Under the pieces are notes generated by a model that saw only the letters and a program-made list of their open reading frames with translations, had not been told where the DNA came from and did not search any database. The translations under genes were made by a program, and so were the position numbers. This document shows positions 16,457-24,927 of a stretch of 64,000 nt of DNA, in pieces. Each line of letters starts with the position of its first letter. The first letter of the stretch is position 1. Source of the stretch: Rhizophagus prolifer (Eukaryota > Glomeromycota > Glomeromycetes > Glomerales > Glomeraceae); NCBI GenBank assembly GCA_019425655.1, contig NQWY01000127.1:34530-98529 (forward strand), written 5' to 3'.

Positions 16457-16879
16457 TCAATTAAGGAATTTTTTCCGTTGTTCAGCATTTGGTAAAAAAC
16501 ACTGATTAGCTGCCAGCTTTTTCCGGTTTCGGGAAATCAAGCTGTAAAACTGATTGCCTAAAAAATCAGGAATTACTTTTCCAATGGCGGCCAAAGAGTA
16601 GATTCCACCAATCTCAGTTGCGATTTTTAAAATGGCCTTATATTTTGTAAGATAAAAACTCTGCGGTTTCCAAAGATAAAGTGTGTCGAAAATCTGGTTC
16701 GGAAGATTTCTTTCGTTTAAAAATTTTTGTCCAAACTCAGATTGAAGAGAAGCAAATAGAAATTTATCATTTTTATCCTTTTCCAGAATCCATTGTACCC
16801 AATGATTGCAAAATCCGCATTCTCCATCATAAAAAACAATATATTTATCTTTAAAACTGGCAGAGACTTCTGTTGTCAT
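16457..16879 (-). CDS. DCC-family (DUF393) thiol-disulfide oxidoreductase
   Basis: 140 residues. The N-terminal YIVFYDGECGFCNHWVQWIL carries the conserved D-G-x-C-x2-C motif (Cys at about 20 and 23) that names the DCC family of thioredoxin-like proteins. LFASLQSEFGQKFL follows as the second conserved block. Partners and substrate are unknown. Its ATG overlaps the stop of the haem-binding gene by 4 nt (ATGA), so the pair is translated together. Both products suggest redox or haem handling. Confidence 0.88.
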   Translation of the reverse strand: MTTEVSASFKDKYIVFYDGECGFCNHWVQWILEKDKNDKFLFASLQSEFGQKFLNERNLPNQIFDTLYLWKPQSFYLTKYKAILKIATEIGGIYSLAAIGKVIPDFLGNQFYSLISRNRKKLAANQCFLPNAEQRKKFLN

Positions 16880-17334
16880 AACGGGTTGGTTTCTGTTTCT
16901 TTCTGTATTTTCCTAAAATATTGCGCCAATTCTTTTCTTTGTGCATCGGTCAATTTTGCATTAGAATGCCCCAGCAGATAACTTTCCAGAGGCATTTTGC
17001 TTTGTCCCACATTTTCGGCAGCCTCTTCCAGTTTGTGCGCTTGTCTTTTCGGTTCATACGTTGCAAAAGTTGAAAAATTAAGCTCTTTTCTGCCTTCATC
17101 GATATGATTTTTCAGTAGCCATGCAACAGGCTGGATGTTACTGTAAAATGGATATTTAGTTTCATTGGAATGACAGTCGTAACAGGAGTTTCGAATCATT
17201 TTTGCAATCGGTTCGGGTGTGTTTTTGATTTTCAAAAAGTCCATTCCTTCATTGGTTGCAGGATTGGTTTTATCAATCGGAAAAAACTGAATCATAATAA
17301 AAGCTGCTAAAAGGACAATTAATATTTTTTTCAT
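16876..17334 (-). CDS. Haem-binding domain protein, exported
   Basis: 152 residues from the ATG at 17334; the frame back to 17403 lacks signal-like character. The N-terminus is a hydrophobic signal or anchor (KKILIVLLAAFIMIQFF). The mature part has a single c-type haem motif SCYDCH (about residue 49) followed by SNETKYPFYSNIQPVAWLLKNHI and KMPLESYLLGHSNAKLT, as in the haem-binding (Haem_bd) family of Bacteroidota. Expected location is periplasmic, as a one-haem electron carrier or sensor. It overlaps the DCC gene by 4 nt. Confidence 0.87.
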   Translation of the reverse strand: MKKILIVLLAAFIMIQFFPIDKTNPATNEGMDFLKIKNTPEPIAKMIRNSCYDCHSNETKYPFYSNIQPVAWLLKNHIDEGRKELNFSTFATYEPKRQAHKLEEAAENVGQSKMPLESYLLGHSNAKLTDAQRKELAQYFRKIQKETETNPL

Positions 17335-17453
17335 AGTTTGATTTTCAATAAAATTACAAAAAGCTTTCCAAATTACTTTGTAGTTTGAGAAATCATTATT
17401 CATTTAAATTCAGGACTTTGCAACTTCAAGCTCTACCCTTGTTTCTAAATTCG

Positions 17454-17461
17454 TATCTTTG
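17454..17461 (+). promoter_or_regulatory. -7 promoter element (TATCTTTG) for der
   Basis: TAnnTTTG match 62 nt before the der ATG; no -33 element at standard spacing was identified. Confidence 0.45.
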
Positions 17462-17523
17462 CAAAAATTTTGGGCTCTTAAAGTAAGAGTAACCCATTAA
17501 TAATCTTATTATTAAACAAATTT

Positions 17524-18831
17524 ATGTCAAACATTGTCGCTATCGTTGGGCGCCCTAACGTAGGAAAATCCACATTATTTAACAGATTATTAGAAAGAAG
17601 AGAAGCTATTGTTGATTCTACAGCCGGCGTTACTCGTGACCGTCATTACGGAAAATCCGATTGGAATGGTGTGGACTTCACAGTAATCGACACAGGCGGT
17701 TATGATGTCGGAACAGACGATATCTTCGAGCAGGAGATTCGTAAACAGGTACAGTTGGCGGTGGACGAAGCAACTTCTATCATTTTTATGGTGAATGTGG
17801 AAGAAGGTCTTACCGATACAGATCAGGAAATCTTCGAATTATTAAGAAAATCCAACAAGCCGGTTTATTTGGTGGTAAACAAAGTAGATTCTTCCAAAGA
17901 AGAATTGCCGGCCACAGAGTTTTACCAGTTAGGTGTTGAAAAATATTTTACATTGTCTTCTGCAACGGGTTCCGGAACCGGAGAATTGCTAGATCAGGTT
18001 GTCAGCGATTTCCCGACGACAGATTACAAGGATCCGTTCGAAGGATTGCCAAAAATCACGATCGCAGGTCGTCCGAATGTTGGAAAATCGACATTGACAA
18101 ACGCTTTGTTAGATGTTGAGAGAAACATCGTTACCGATATTGCCGGGACAACAAGAGACAGTATTCAGACTTTATATAACAAATTCGGGCACGAGTTTGT
18201 GTTGGTGGATACAGCCGGAATGAGAAGAAAATCTAAGGTAAACGAAGATTTGGAATTTTATTCCGTGATGCGTTCCATTCGTTCTATCGAATATTCCGAT
18301 GTTGTGATCATTATGGTAGATGCAACTTTGGGTTGGGAATCTCAGGATATGAACATTTTCGGATTGGCTCAAAAGAACAGAAAAGGTATCGTTATTTTGG
18401 TGAACAAATGGGATTTGGTTGAAAAAGAAACTAACACAATGCGTGATTTCGAAGCGGCTATCAAACATAAAATCGGTCAGTTCAATGATGTTCCAATTTT
18501 ATTCGTTTCTGCTTTGACAAAACAAAGAATTCTGAAAGCAGTTGAGGTTGCAATGCAGGTTTATGAAGACCGTAAGAAAAAAATCAAAACTTCTAAATTG
18601 AACGAAGTGATGCTTCCTATTTTTGAAGGAACACCGCCACCGGCAATCAAAGGGAAATATATCAAAATCAAATATTGTGTGCAGCTACCAACACCATCGC
18701 CACAATTCGTATTTTTCTGTAATCTTCCGCAATATGTGAAAGAGCCATACAAACGTTTTACCGAAAATCAGCTTAGGAAAGAGTTTGGTTTTACCGGTGT
18801 TCCAATCGAAGTTTATTTCAGACAAAAATAA
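17524..18831 (+). CDS. der: Ribosome biogenesis GTPase Der (EngA)
   Basis: 435 residues, normal length. It has two GTPase domains in tandem: the first with GRPNVGKSTLF at residues 8-18, DTGGYD and NKVD, the second with GRPNVGKSTL (about 181), DTAGMRRK and NKWD. The C-terminal KH-like domain ends in RKEFGFTGVPIEVYFRQK. Der acts in 50S subunit maturation in the cytoplasm. A strong hairpin terminator follows directly, so it is a single-gene unit. Confidence 0.98.
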   Translation: MSNIVAIVGRPNVGKSTLFNRLLERREAIVDSTAGVTRDRHYGKSDWNGVDFTVIDTGGYDVGTDDIFEQEIRKQVQLAVDEATSIIFMVNVEEGLTDTDQEIFELLRKSNKPVYLVVNKVDSSKEELPATEFYQLGVEKYFTLSSATGSGTGELLDQVVSDFPTTDYKDPFEGLPKITIAGRPNVGKSTLTNALLDVERNIVTDIAGTTRDSIQTLYNKFGHEFVLVDTAGMRRKSKVNEDLEFYSVMRSIRSIEYSDVVIIMVDATLGWESQDMNIFGLAQKNRKGIVILVNKWDLVEKETNTMRDFEAAIKHKIGQFNDVPILFVSALTKQRILKAVEVAMQVYEDRKKKIKTSKLNEVMLPIFEGTPPPAIKGKYIKIKYCVQLPTPSPQFVFFCNLPQYVKEPYKRFTENQLRKEFGFTGVPIEVYFRQK

Positions 18832-18836
18832 TTTTC

Positions 18837-18872
18837 AACCCTTTCAGAGCTTAGGTTCTGAAAGGGTTTTTT
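18837..18872 (+). terminator. Intrinsic terminator of der
   Basis: Perfect 12-bp stem, AACCCTTTCAGA (18837-18848) with TCTGAAAGGGTT (18857-18868), 8-nt loop, then a T-run. Confidence 0.92.
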
Positions 18873-18911
18873 TTATTAATTTTAAATATTTATTAAAAAT
18901 CGCAATAACTA

Positions 18912-19562
18912 ATGCTTACAATATTATCAGATCAATTTTCACTTGTTAATTCCTGGATCAACGACCTTAGAAATATCGAAGTTCAAAATGACCGAATGAA
19001 ATTCCGTAGAAATATGGAAAGAATCGGAGAAATTGCAGCTTTCGAAATCAGTAAAACACTCGATCAGAAAGAAATCGAAATCACAACGCCTCTTGATACA
19101 ATCAGCGTTAAAGAAATCCAAACACAACCTGTTATCACAACTATTCTTAGAGCCGGAGTTCCTTTGTTTCAAGGGATTTTGAATTATTTTGATAAAGCGG
19201 ATTGCGGATTTGTTGCAGCTTACAGGAAACACGATGCTAACGATTATTTCTCTATCAAACAAGATTATCTGACTTGTCCGAAATTAGACGGTCGCCCGCT
19301 TATTGTAGCAGATCCGATGCTTGCAACCGGCGCATCTCTGATTGAAGCGATTAAAGATTTGTTGACCAACGGAAAACCGACTTCCATTCATATTGTTGCA
19401 GCTATCGCAAGCAGACAAGGAGTTGAGACGATTCAGAATGCTTATCCGGATGCGAAAGTTTGGGTTGGCGCTTTGGATGAAAGTCTGACTTCAAAAGGTT
19501 ATATCACACCGGGTTTAGGTGATGCAGGCGATTTGTCTTACGGCGAAAAACTTCAAAGATAA
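18912..19562 (+). CDS. upp: Uracil phosphoribosyltransferase
   Basis: 216 residues. It salvages uracil by joining it to PRPP to give UMP. The family features are visible: TTILRAGVPLFQGIL, the PRPP loop VADPMLATGASLIEAI (around residue 134), and the uracil-binding C-terminus GYITPGLGDAGDLSYGEK. Standard length and intact. It is convergent with the comF-like gene, with an inverted repeat in the gap. Confidence 0.97.
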   Translation: MLTILSDQFSLVNSWINDLRNIEVQNDRMKFRRNMERIGEIAAFEISKTLDQKEIEITTPLDTISVKEIQTQPVITTILRAGVPLFQGILNYFDKADCGFVAAYRKHDANDYFSIKQDYLTCPKLDGRPLIVADPMLATGASLIEAIKDLLTNGKPTSIHIVAAIASRQGVETIQNAYPDAKVWVGALDESLTSKGYITPGLGDAGDLSYGEKLQR

Positions 19563-19574
19563 TTATGAGTTACT

Positions 19575-19625
19575 AGTTATGAATTATGAATGATTCGAAA
19601 AACTCATAACTTATAATTCATAACT
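19575..19625. repeat. Inverted repeat between upp and comF
   Basis: AGTTATGAATTAT (19575-19587) and its exact reverse complement (19613-19625) lie between the convergent genes. The flanks contain further imperfect copies of the same 'TTATGA' words. Could act as a two-way terminator. Confidence 0.5.
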
Positions 19626-19627
19626 GA

Positions 19628-20284
19628 TCAAACGTCCATCGCCATTACCAAAATACTGATTTTTACATTTTTGGAATTATTGAGAATTTCCCACGCGATA
19701 TTCGATATTGTGTTTCCTGTGGTGTAAACATCATCGATCAAAAGAATATGCTTATCATTGATATTTTCAGTCAATTGGTAAGCATTTTTTGTTTTCAGTC
19801 TTTCGGTTTGATTTTTCTTAGCTTGTGCACGGGAATGTTTTGTCCTTTTTAATAAAGTATGATTGACAGGAATCTGATAATGCTTCGACAATTCGTTTCC
19901 GAATAGATGAAGCTGATTATAACCACGTTGTTTCAGTTTTTTATAATGAAGCGGAACTGTTACGAGCAAATCTGGTTTGTTATCCCTAAAATTAAGTCTT
20001 TCAGTGATCCATTTGGCCAAGACTTTTCCAATTTTTTCCCGATGATTATATTTAAGCTGATGAATGATTCTTTGTGCCAGACTTTCTTTTTCATAAAATA
20101 GAAGCGAGTAGGCGTTTTCTATGGGAATTTGTAATGATGCTTTGTCCATCAGGGAATTATTTCCGAAATAATTATGATTTGAAAAGTTGATTTTGTCCAA
20201 GCATAATTCGCAAACCACATCCTGCTTATCAATCAACTGATTGCAATCCAGGCAACGATTCGGGAAAAGAAAATCAAAAATCAC
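19628..20284 (-). CDS. ComF-family phosphoribosyltransferase-like protein
   Basis: 218 residues. The N-terminal zinc ribbon is CLDCNQLIDKQDVVCELC (four Cys), followed by the type I phosphoribosyltransferase fold with QLKYNHREKIGK, TVPLHYKKLKQRGYNQ and the PRPP loop ILLIDDVYTTGNT (about residue 184). ComF proteins are needed for DNA uptake in naturally transformable bacteria, probably at the step of inward single-strand transport. In other hosts the role is open. It lies 4 nt after the ScfR-like regulator gene on the same strand. Confidence 0.9.
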   Translation of the reverse strand: MIFDFLFPNRCLDCNQLIDKQDVVCELCLDKINFSNHNYFGNNSLMDKASLQIPIENAYSLLFYEKESLAQRIIHQLKYNHREKIGKVLAKWITERLNFRDNKPDLLVTVPLHYKKLKQRGYNQLHLFGNELSKHYQIPVNHTLLKRTKHSRAQAKKNQTERLKTKNAYQLTENINDKHILLIDDVYTTGNTISNIAWEILNNSKNVKISILVMAMDV

Positions 20285-20288
20285 TGTT

Positions 20289-21764
20289 CTAAATTAATGA
20301 TTTTCTGATTTTCTCAATCGATTTTTTCATATCAAGGTTGAATTGTTCCTTTTCCAGTCTTACAGGCTGCGCTTGTCTTACTTCGCAATTCAAAATACTG
20401 CAGCTTTCGCAGGTCACACCAACTTCAATGGTTTTCAAAGATGCGGATTTGGCGAAATTGATTTTTTTGAATGTTTGATTATTGAGCAATATTCCCAGAC
20501 AATAACTTCTGTTGCTTCCGTCAGAAAAAGGATTTTTTTGTGAAGTGGAAATTACAAGATAGCTCACGCCCTGATCTTTATAGTGTGAAATCTGCGCGTC
20601 AGTCATTGTTTCGTTTTCCTTGAGATGATGCAGGTTTTTCACAGCAATCCATCGTCTGCAGTAATGTTCGTTGGTTGCATTGGAATGTGGTGCCTGCTGA
20701 TGATTGAGATGGAGTTCTTTCAAAATCTGGATTTTGTCAGAATCATCTTTTTTTACAAAACATAAGTAAAACAAATCTTTGATTCCAAATTCTGAGGTCA
20801 GAACATTGGTTAATCTGTAATAAAATGTTTCCGGCGAATCTGTAAAATGGTTGATTAATGCTTCGAAATGCTGGGATTTCCATTGTTTTTCGTCAAAGAA
20901 ATCGGAGGTTTTTTCAATCAGTTCTTTTTTCGAAATTAAAAAACATCCTGCAAAATAAGAAGCGTAAAAATTATTGAGGATTTCTTCAAAACTTCCAAAG
21001 TCCAGCCAAGAATAAGTATTGGGTCTTGGATTCAGTTTCAAAACATTGAAGCCAATTTCTTTTGCAAGGATAAAGATTTTTTGATTAAAGTCCAATCGAT
21101 CATTCAAAAGCAATAATTTTTTTTCCGGAATATAAAGTGAACGAAGTTGATTCAAAGCATAATCGTCCGAAAAATCCTTTGACTGGATGGTGTAACCGAA
21201 TTTCTCTTTCAGAAGGCTTTCAAGGATTTCGGATTTGAGATTTTTATTAAGTTTCAGTTGATTTTCATTTGCAAACTGAATCGCTTTTTCCTCAACTTCG
21301 GGAAAATAATTATCATATAATTCCTGAAAAGAACGCATCACGGCAAAATAAAACCGCTCTTTTCCTAAGTTGTAGTTCTGGGAAATCTCGATTAATGCAT
21401 TAATAAATGCCGTTACTTTTTTCGGTGCATCGCTGATGATACTGATGAGGTTATTCTTGTTGATTCCGAATAAATCTAATGGGATTTCCTTGAAAAAATC
21501 AGATTGCAGAACATCATTGATTGGTGTCAGACTTTTGTCCAGCTTGGTGGAAACCAAATCATCAAAAGTACAATTCAGAGCTTCCGAAAGCTGAATGATT
21601 TTGTCATGCTTCGGATACTTTTTCCCATTTTCTATTTCATTGAGATAGGATTTGGAAAGACCTGTTTTGGTTGCAAGGTCTTGCAGGGACCAGTTTTTTT
21701 TCTGTCTTTGTTGTTTCAGTTTTAGTCCGAAAACCACGCGTATATAGTCACTCTCTGCAATCAT
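20289..21764 (-). CDS. ScfR/RamB-like XRE transcription regulator of glyoxylate genes
   Basis: 491 residues from the ATG at 21764. HTH-XRE domain at about 10-65 (WSLQDLATKTGLSKSYLNEIENG). The middle resembles an ImmA/IrrE fold but the usual HExxH is AKEIGF, so it should not be a protease. The C-terminal third is the DUF2083/ScfR type, ending with clustered cysteines (TCESCSILNC). This is the build of RamB and MccR, which sense short-chain acyl metabolism and control acetate, glyoxylate or methylcitrate genes. It is divergent from aceB-aceA with a perfect palindrome in the gap, so it most likely controls them and itself. Sensing and target are inferences. Confidence 0.85.
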   Translation of the reverse strand: MIAESDYIRVVFGLKLKQQRQKKNWSLQDLATKTGLSKSYLNEIENGKKYPKHDKIIQLSEALNCTFDDLVSTKLDKSLTPINDVLQSDFFKEIPLDLFGINKNNLISIISDAPKKVTAFINALIEISQNYNLGKERFYFAVMRSFQELYDNYFPEVEEKAIQFANENQLKLNKNLKSEILESLLKEKFGYTIQSKDFSDDYALNQLRSLYIPEKKLLLLNDRLDFNQKIFILAKEIGFNVLKLNPRPNTYSWLDFGSFEEILNNFYASYFAGCFLISKKELIEKTSDFFDEKQWKSQHFEALINHFTDSPETFYYRLTNVLTSEFGIKDLFYLCFVKKDDSDKIQILKELHLNHQQAPHSNATNEHYCRRWIAVKNLHHLKENETMTDAQISHYKDQGVSYLVISTSQKNPFSDGSNRSYCLGILLNNQTFKKINFAKSASLKTIEVGVTCESCSILNCEVRQAQPVRLEKEQFNLDMKKSIEKIRKSLI

Positions 21765-21816
21765 AGAATCAAAGATAAATATTAAAGCGATTATCCGCAT
21801 AATAATTTTTATTAAA

Positions 21817-21838
21817 AATTAGCGAACGTTCGCTAATT
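21817..21838. promoter_or_regulatory. Perfect 22-bp palindrome, likely regulator operator
   Basis: AATTAGCGAAC (21817-21827) is followed at once by its reverse complement (21828-21838). It sits midway between the divergent regulator and aceB, just upstream of the aceB -7 element. Each half holds the pattern TTxGCxAA, as in the TTTGCAAA core I recall for RamB sites. Confidence 0.75.
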
Positions 21839-21854
21839 GTGAAAATCTTTTTTA

Positions 21855-21862
21855 TATATTTG
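21855..21862 (+). promoter_or_regulatory. -7 promoter element (TATATTTG) of aceB
   Basis: TAnnTTTG match starting 16 nt after the palindrome and ending 28 nt before the aceB ATG. A protein on the palindrome would cover the -33 region. Confidence 0.6.
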
Positions 21863-21866
21863 TTCA

Positions 21867-21884
21867 ACCAAATCACAAAATATT
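21867..21884 (+). repeat. Shared 18-nt leader, aceB copy
   Basis: ACCAAATCACAAAATATT, 6 nt before the aceB start. The same 18 nt stands immediately before the aceA start at 23529-23546. Confidence 0.8.
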
Positions 21885-21890
21885 TTAATT

Positions 21891-23435
21891 ATGGAAACGA
21901 TGAGCCAACTAAAAATTTTTCCGGATTCCAGATTCCAAGAGGTTTTTACTGATGAATTAATGGATTTTTTAATTAAACTTCATAAGAATTTTAATCACAC
22001 AAGAATTGAACTCTTGGAAGAAAGAAAAAAAACACAATTGAAATTTGATTCGGGTGAGTTGCCATCTTTTCCATCAGAAACAATCCATATCCGAAACGGA
22101 GAATGGACGTGTTCAGAGATTCCGGAAGATCTTTTAGACAGGAGAGTGGAAATCACAGGTCCGGTTGACAGGAAAATGATTGTCAATGCACTTAATTCCG
22201 GAGCTAATACTTTTATGGCAGATTTTGAAGACAGCAATTCTCCGACTTGGGAAAATTGCATTCAAGGTCAAATCAATCTAACGGATGCTATTAATAGAAA
22301 TATTGATTTTACTAATGAACAAGGCAAATCTTACCAACTGAATAATGAGATTGCAACATTGATTGTACGTCCGCGAGGTTTGCATCTATCAGAAAAAAAT
22401 ATTGAAATTGAGGGCGAAAACACATCGGGTTCTTTGATAGATTTTGGGATTTATTTTTTTAGAAATGCTAGAGCTTTAATTGAAAAAGGAACAGCGCCTT
22501 ATTTAGCTCGTTGGTGGAATGATGTTTTCATTTTTGCTCAGAATTACCTGGAAATTCCGCAGGGGACAATCAAAGCAACTGTTCTGATTGAAACAATCAC
22601 CGCTTCTTTCCAGCTGGACGAGATTCTTTTCGAGCTGAAGAACCACAGTTCCGGACTCAATTGTGGACGTTGGGATTATATATTTTCTTATATCAAAAAA
22701 TTCAGGAATCAAGCCCAATTCTTAGTTCCGGATAGAGACCAAGTTACGATGACTTCACCTTTTATGAGTGCTTATTCCAAAAGAGTGATTGAAGTTTGCC
22801 ACAAAAGAAATGTCCATGCAATGGGCGGAATGGCAGCGCAGATTCCTGTAAAAAATGATGATGAAGCTAATGAATTGGCTTTCGAGAAAGTAAGAAATGA
22901 TAAAGAACGGGAAGTTCGGAATGGTCACGACGGAACCTGGGTTGCGCATCCAGCTTTGGTTTCTGTGGCGAAGGAGATTTTTGACCAATATATGCCGCAA
23001 AAAAATCAGATTGATAAAAAGTTTGACCACAAAATAAAAGAATCCGAATTGCTCGAAGTTCCTGCCGGAACAATTACTGAAAATGGCGTTAGAAAAAACA
23101 TCAACATCGGAATTCTTTATATCGAATCCTGGTTGATGGGGGTTGGTGCAGCAGCTCTTTATGATCTAATGGAAGATGCTGCAACCGCGGAGATTTCCAG
23201 AACTCAGATCTGGCAATGGCTGCATCATAATGCTGTTCTTGAAGATGAAAGAACATTGACCAGGGAACTGGTTCTCCAATGGGAAATAGAAGAACTCTCC
23301 AGAATTAAGAAATACGTTGGAGAAGACCGGTATGCTAAAGGTAGATTTAATCTTGCGAAGGAGCTTTTCAATGAATTGATATTCTGCGGTAAGTTTGAAG
23401 AATTCCTCACTGTGAAGGCGTATCCATTTATTTAA
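21891..23435 (+). CDS. aceB: Malate synthase A
   Basis: 514 residues. It condenses glyoxylate with acetyl-CoA to give malate, the second step of the glyoxylate shunt. Signature KNHSSGLNCGRWDYIFSYIKKF is complete, with IVRPRGLHL (catalytic Arg), ADFEDSNSPTW, ATVLIETITASF and AHPALV also present. Compared with the family, the F-Y-x-P-K segment after GTAPY is absent: GTAPY runs straight into LARWWNDVF, a loss of about 10-13 residues near 22500-22510. It is first in a two-gene unit with aceA, facing a ScfR-like regulator. Confidence 0.95.
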   Translation: METMSQLKIFPDSRFQEVFTDELMDFLIKLHKNFNHTRIELLEERKKTQLKFDSGELPSFPSETIHIRNGEWTCSEIPEDLLDRRVEITGPVDRKMIVNALNSGANTFMADFEDSNSPTWENCIQGQINLTDAINRNIDFTNEQGKSYQLNNEIATLIVRPRGLHLSEKNIEIEGENTSGSLIDFGIYFFRNARALIEKGTAPYLARWWNDVFIFAQNYLEIPQGTIKATVLIETITASFQLDEILFELKNHSSGLNCGRWDYIFSYIKKFRNQAQFLVPDRDQVTMTSPFMSAYSKRVIEVCHKRNVHAMGGMAAQIPVKNDDEANELAFEKVRNDKEREVRNGHDGTWVAHPALVSVAKEIFDQYMPQKNQIDKKFDHKIKESELLEVPAGTITENGVRKNINIGILYIESWLMGVGAAALYDLMEDAATAEISRTQIWQWLHHNAVLEDERTLTRELVLQWEIEELSRIKKYVGEDRYAKGRFNLAKELFNELIFCGKFEEFLTVKAYPFI

Positions 23436-23528
23436 AAAAACAAGAAATAAAGAACAAAGACTTATGGGTTCAAGGATTAAAATCTTGAGTCGGTAATCTT
23501 TATTTCTGAAATTTAGAAATCATATCAC

Positions 23529-23546
23529 ACCAAATCACAAAATATT
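23529..23546 (+). repeat. Shared 18-nt leader, aceA copy
   Basis: ACCAAATCACAAAATATT abuts the aceA ATG directly; an exact copy lies before aceB (21867-21884). Confidence 0.8.
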
Positions 23547-24827
23547 ATGAAAACAAAACAAGAACAAATTCAGGCTTTGGAAAAAGACTGGCTTACAAAT
23601 CCCAGATGGATTGGCGTTACAAGACCTTACACGGCAGAAGATGTACTGAAACTGAGAGGCTCTTACAAATTGGATTATACAATTGCCAACGAAATGTCTC
23701 AAAAACTTTGGGATAAACTGAATAACCAAGATTGGGTCGCCGGATTGGGTGCTTTGACAGGAAATCAGGCTGTGCAGGAGGTTGACGCAGGATTGGAAGC
23801 AATTTATTTATCAGGCTGGCAGGTTGCAGCAGATGCAAATCTTTCCGGAGAGATGTATCCGGATCAGTCACTTTATCCAGCAAATTCGGTTCCGTCTGTA
23901 GTTAAGAAGATCAATAATGCATTGTTGAGAGCGGACCAGATCCAATCGGTTAACGGAGGTGGAGAGAAGGAGTATCTTGTTCCGATTGTTGCTGATGCGG
24001 AAGCTGGTTTTGGCGGCAACCTGAATGCTTTTGAATTGATGAAACAAATGATAGAAGCTGGTGCGGCTGGCGTTCATTTCGAAGACCAATTATCATCTGC
24101 TAAAAAATGCGGACATCTTGGTGGAAAGGTTTTGGTTCCTACTCAGGAAGCGATTAATAAACTGATTGCGGCAAGATTAGCTGCAGATGTTTGTGGTGTT
24201 CCGTCTGTGATTGTTGCAAGAACTGATGCTGATGCGGCGGATTTGCTAACTTCTGATATTGATGACAGAGATAAAAAATTTGTGACGGGAGAAAGAACAT
24301 CGGAAGGTTTTTATGTTGTGAATAACGGTGTGGAACAAGGGATTGACAGAGGTTTGTCTTATGCGCCTTACGCCGATCTGATCTGGATGGAAACTTCAAA
24401 TCCGGATTTGGAATATGCAAGACGATTTGCAGAGGGGATTCACGCTAAGTTTCCAAACAAAATGCTGGCCTATAACTGTTCACCTTCCTTTAACTGGGCT
24501 GCAAAACTGACAGTTGAGGAGATGGAAAACTTCCGTGAAGAATTGGCGAAAATGGGATACAAATTCCAGTTTATAACATTGGCAGGTTTTCATGCTTTGA
24601 ACACAGCTATGTTTGAGCTGGCTTATGCTTACAAGGAACGAGGTATGGCCGGTTACTCAGAATTGCAGGAAAGAGAATTTGCGCTTCAGTCAAAAGGTTT
24701 CCGTGCTGTGAAACACCAATCTTTTGTTGGGACAGGTTATTTTGATGAGATCCAAACAATTGTTACCAGCGGAAAATCTGCAACTGTTGCAATGAAAGAC
24801 TCTACAGAAACTGCACAATTTCATTAA
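23547..24827 (+). CDS. aceA: Isocitrate lyase
   Basis: 426 residues. It splits isocitrate into succinate and glyoxylate, opening the glyoxylate shunt. The catalytic loop is [16 protein letters not shown] (KKCGH around residue 188). Metal and substrate residues lie in [10 protein letters not shown] and VHFEDQ, and NCSPSFNW near the C-terminus is also typical. It follows aceB by 111 nt. The gap carries an AT-rich stretch and the shared leader but no strong terminator, so the two may form one transcript. A hairpin terminator follows the gene. Confidence 0.98.
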   Translation: MKTKQEQIQALEKDWLTNPRWIGVTRPYTAEDVLKLRGSYKLDYTIANEMSQKLWDKLNNQDWVAGLGALTGNQAVQEVDAGLEAIYLSGWQVAADANLSGEMYPDQSLYPANSVPSVVKKINNALLRADQIQSVNGGGEKEYLVPIVADAEAGFGGNLNAFELMKQMIEAGAAGVHFEDQLSSAKKCGHLGGKVLVPTQEAINKLIAARLAADVCGVPSVIVARTDADAADLLTSDIDDRDKKFVTGERTSEGFYVVNNGVEQGIDRGLSYAPYADLIWMETSNPDLEYARRFAEGIHAKFPNKMLAYNCSPSFNWAAKLTVEEMENFREELAKMGYKFQFITLAGFHALNTAMFELAYAYKERGMAGYSELQEREFALQSKGFRAVKHQSFVGTGYFDEIQTIVTSGKSATVAMKDSTETAQFH

Positions 24828-24876
24828 GGCTCATAATCTATATTATAATTGTTGAATTTTCGAAATAGGTCAACAA

Positions 24877-24907
24877 AAACCCCTGATTTCATTGAAATCA
24901 GGGGTTT
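24877..24907 (+). terminator. Two-way terminator after aceA
   Basis: 14-bp stem, AAACCCCTGATTTC (24877-24890) with GAAATCAGGGGTTT (24894-24907), loop ATT. It lies between convergent aceA and the phosphorylase gene. Confidence 0.9.
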
Positions 24908-24927
24908 GAATTTTATGTAGATAATGA

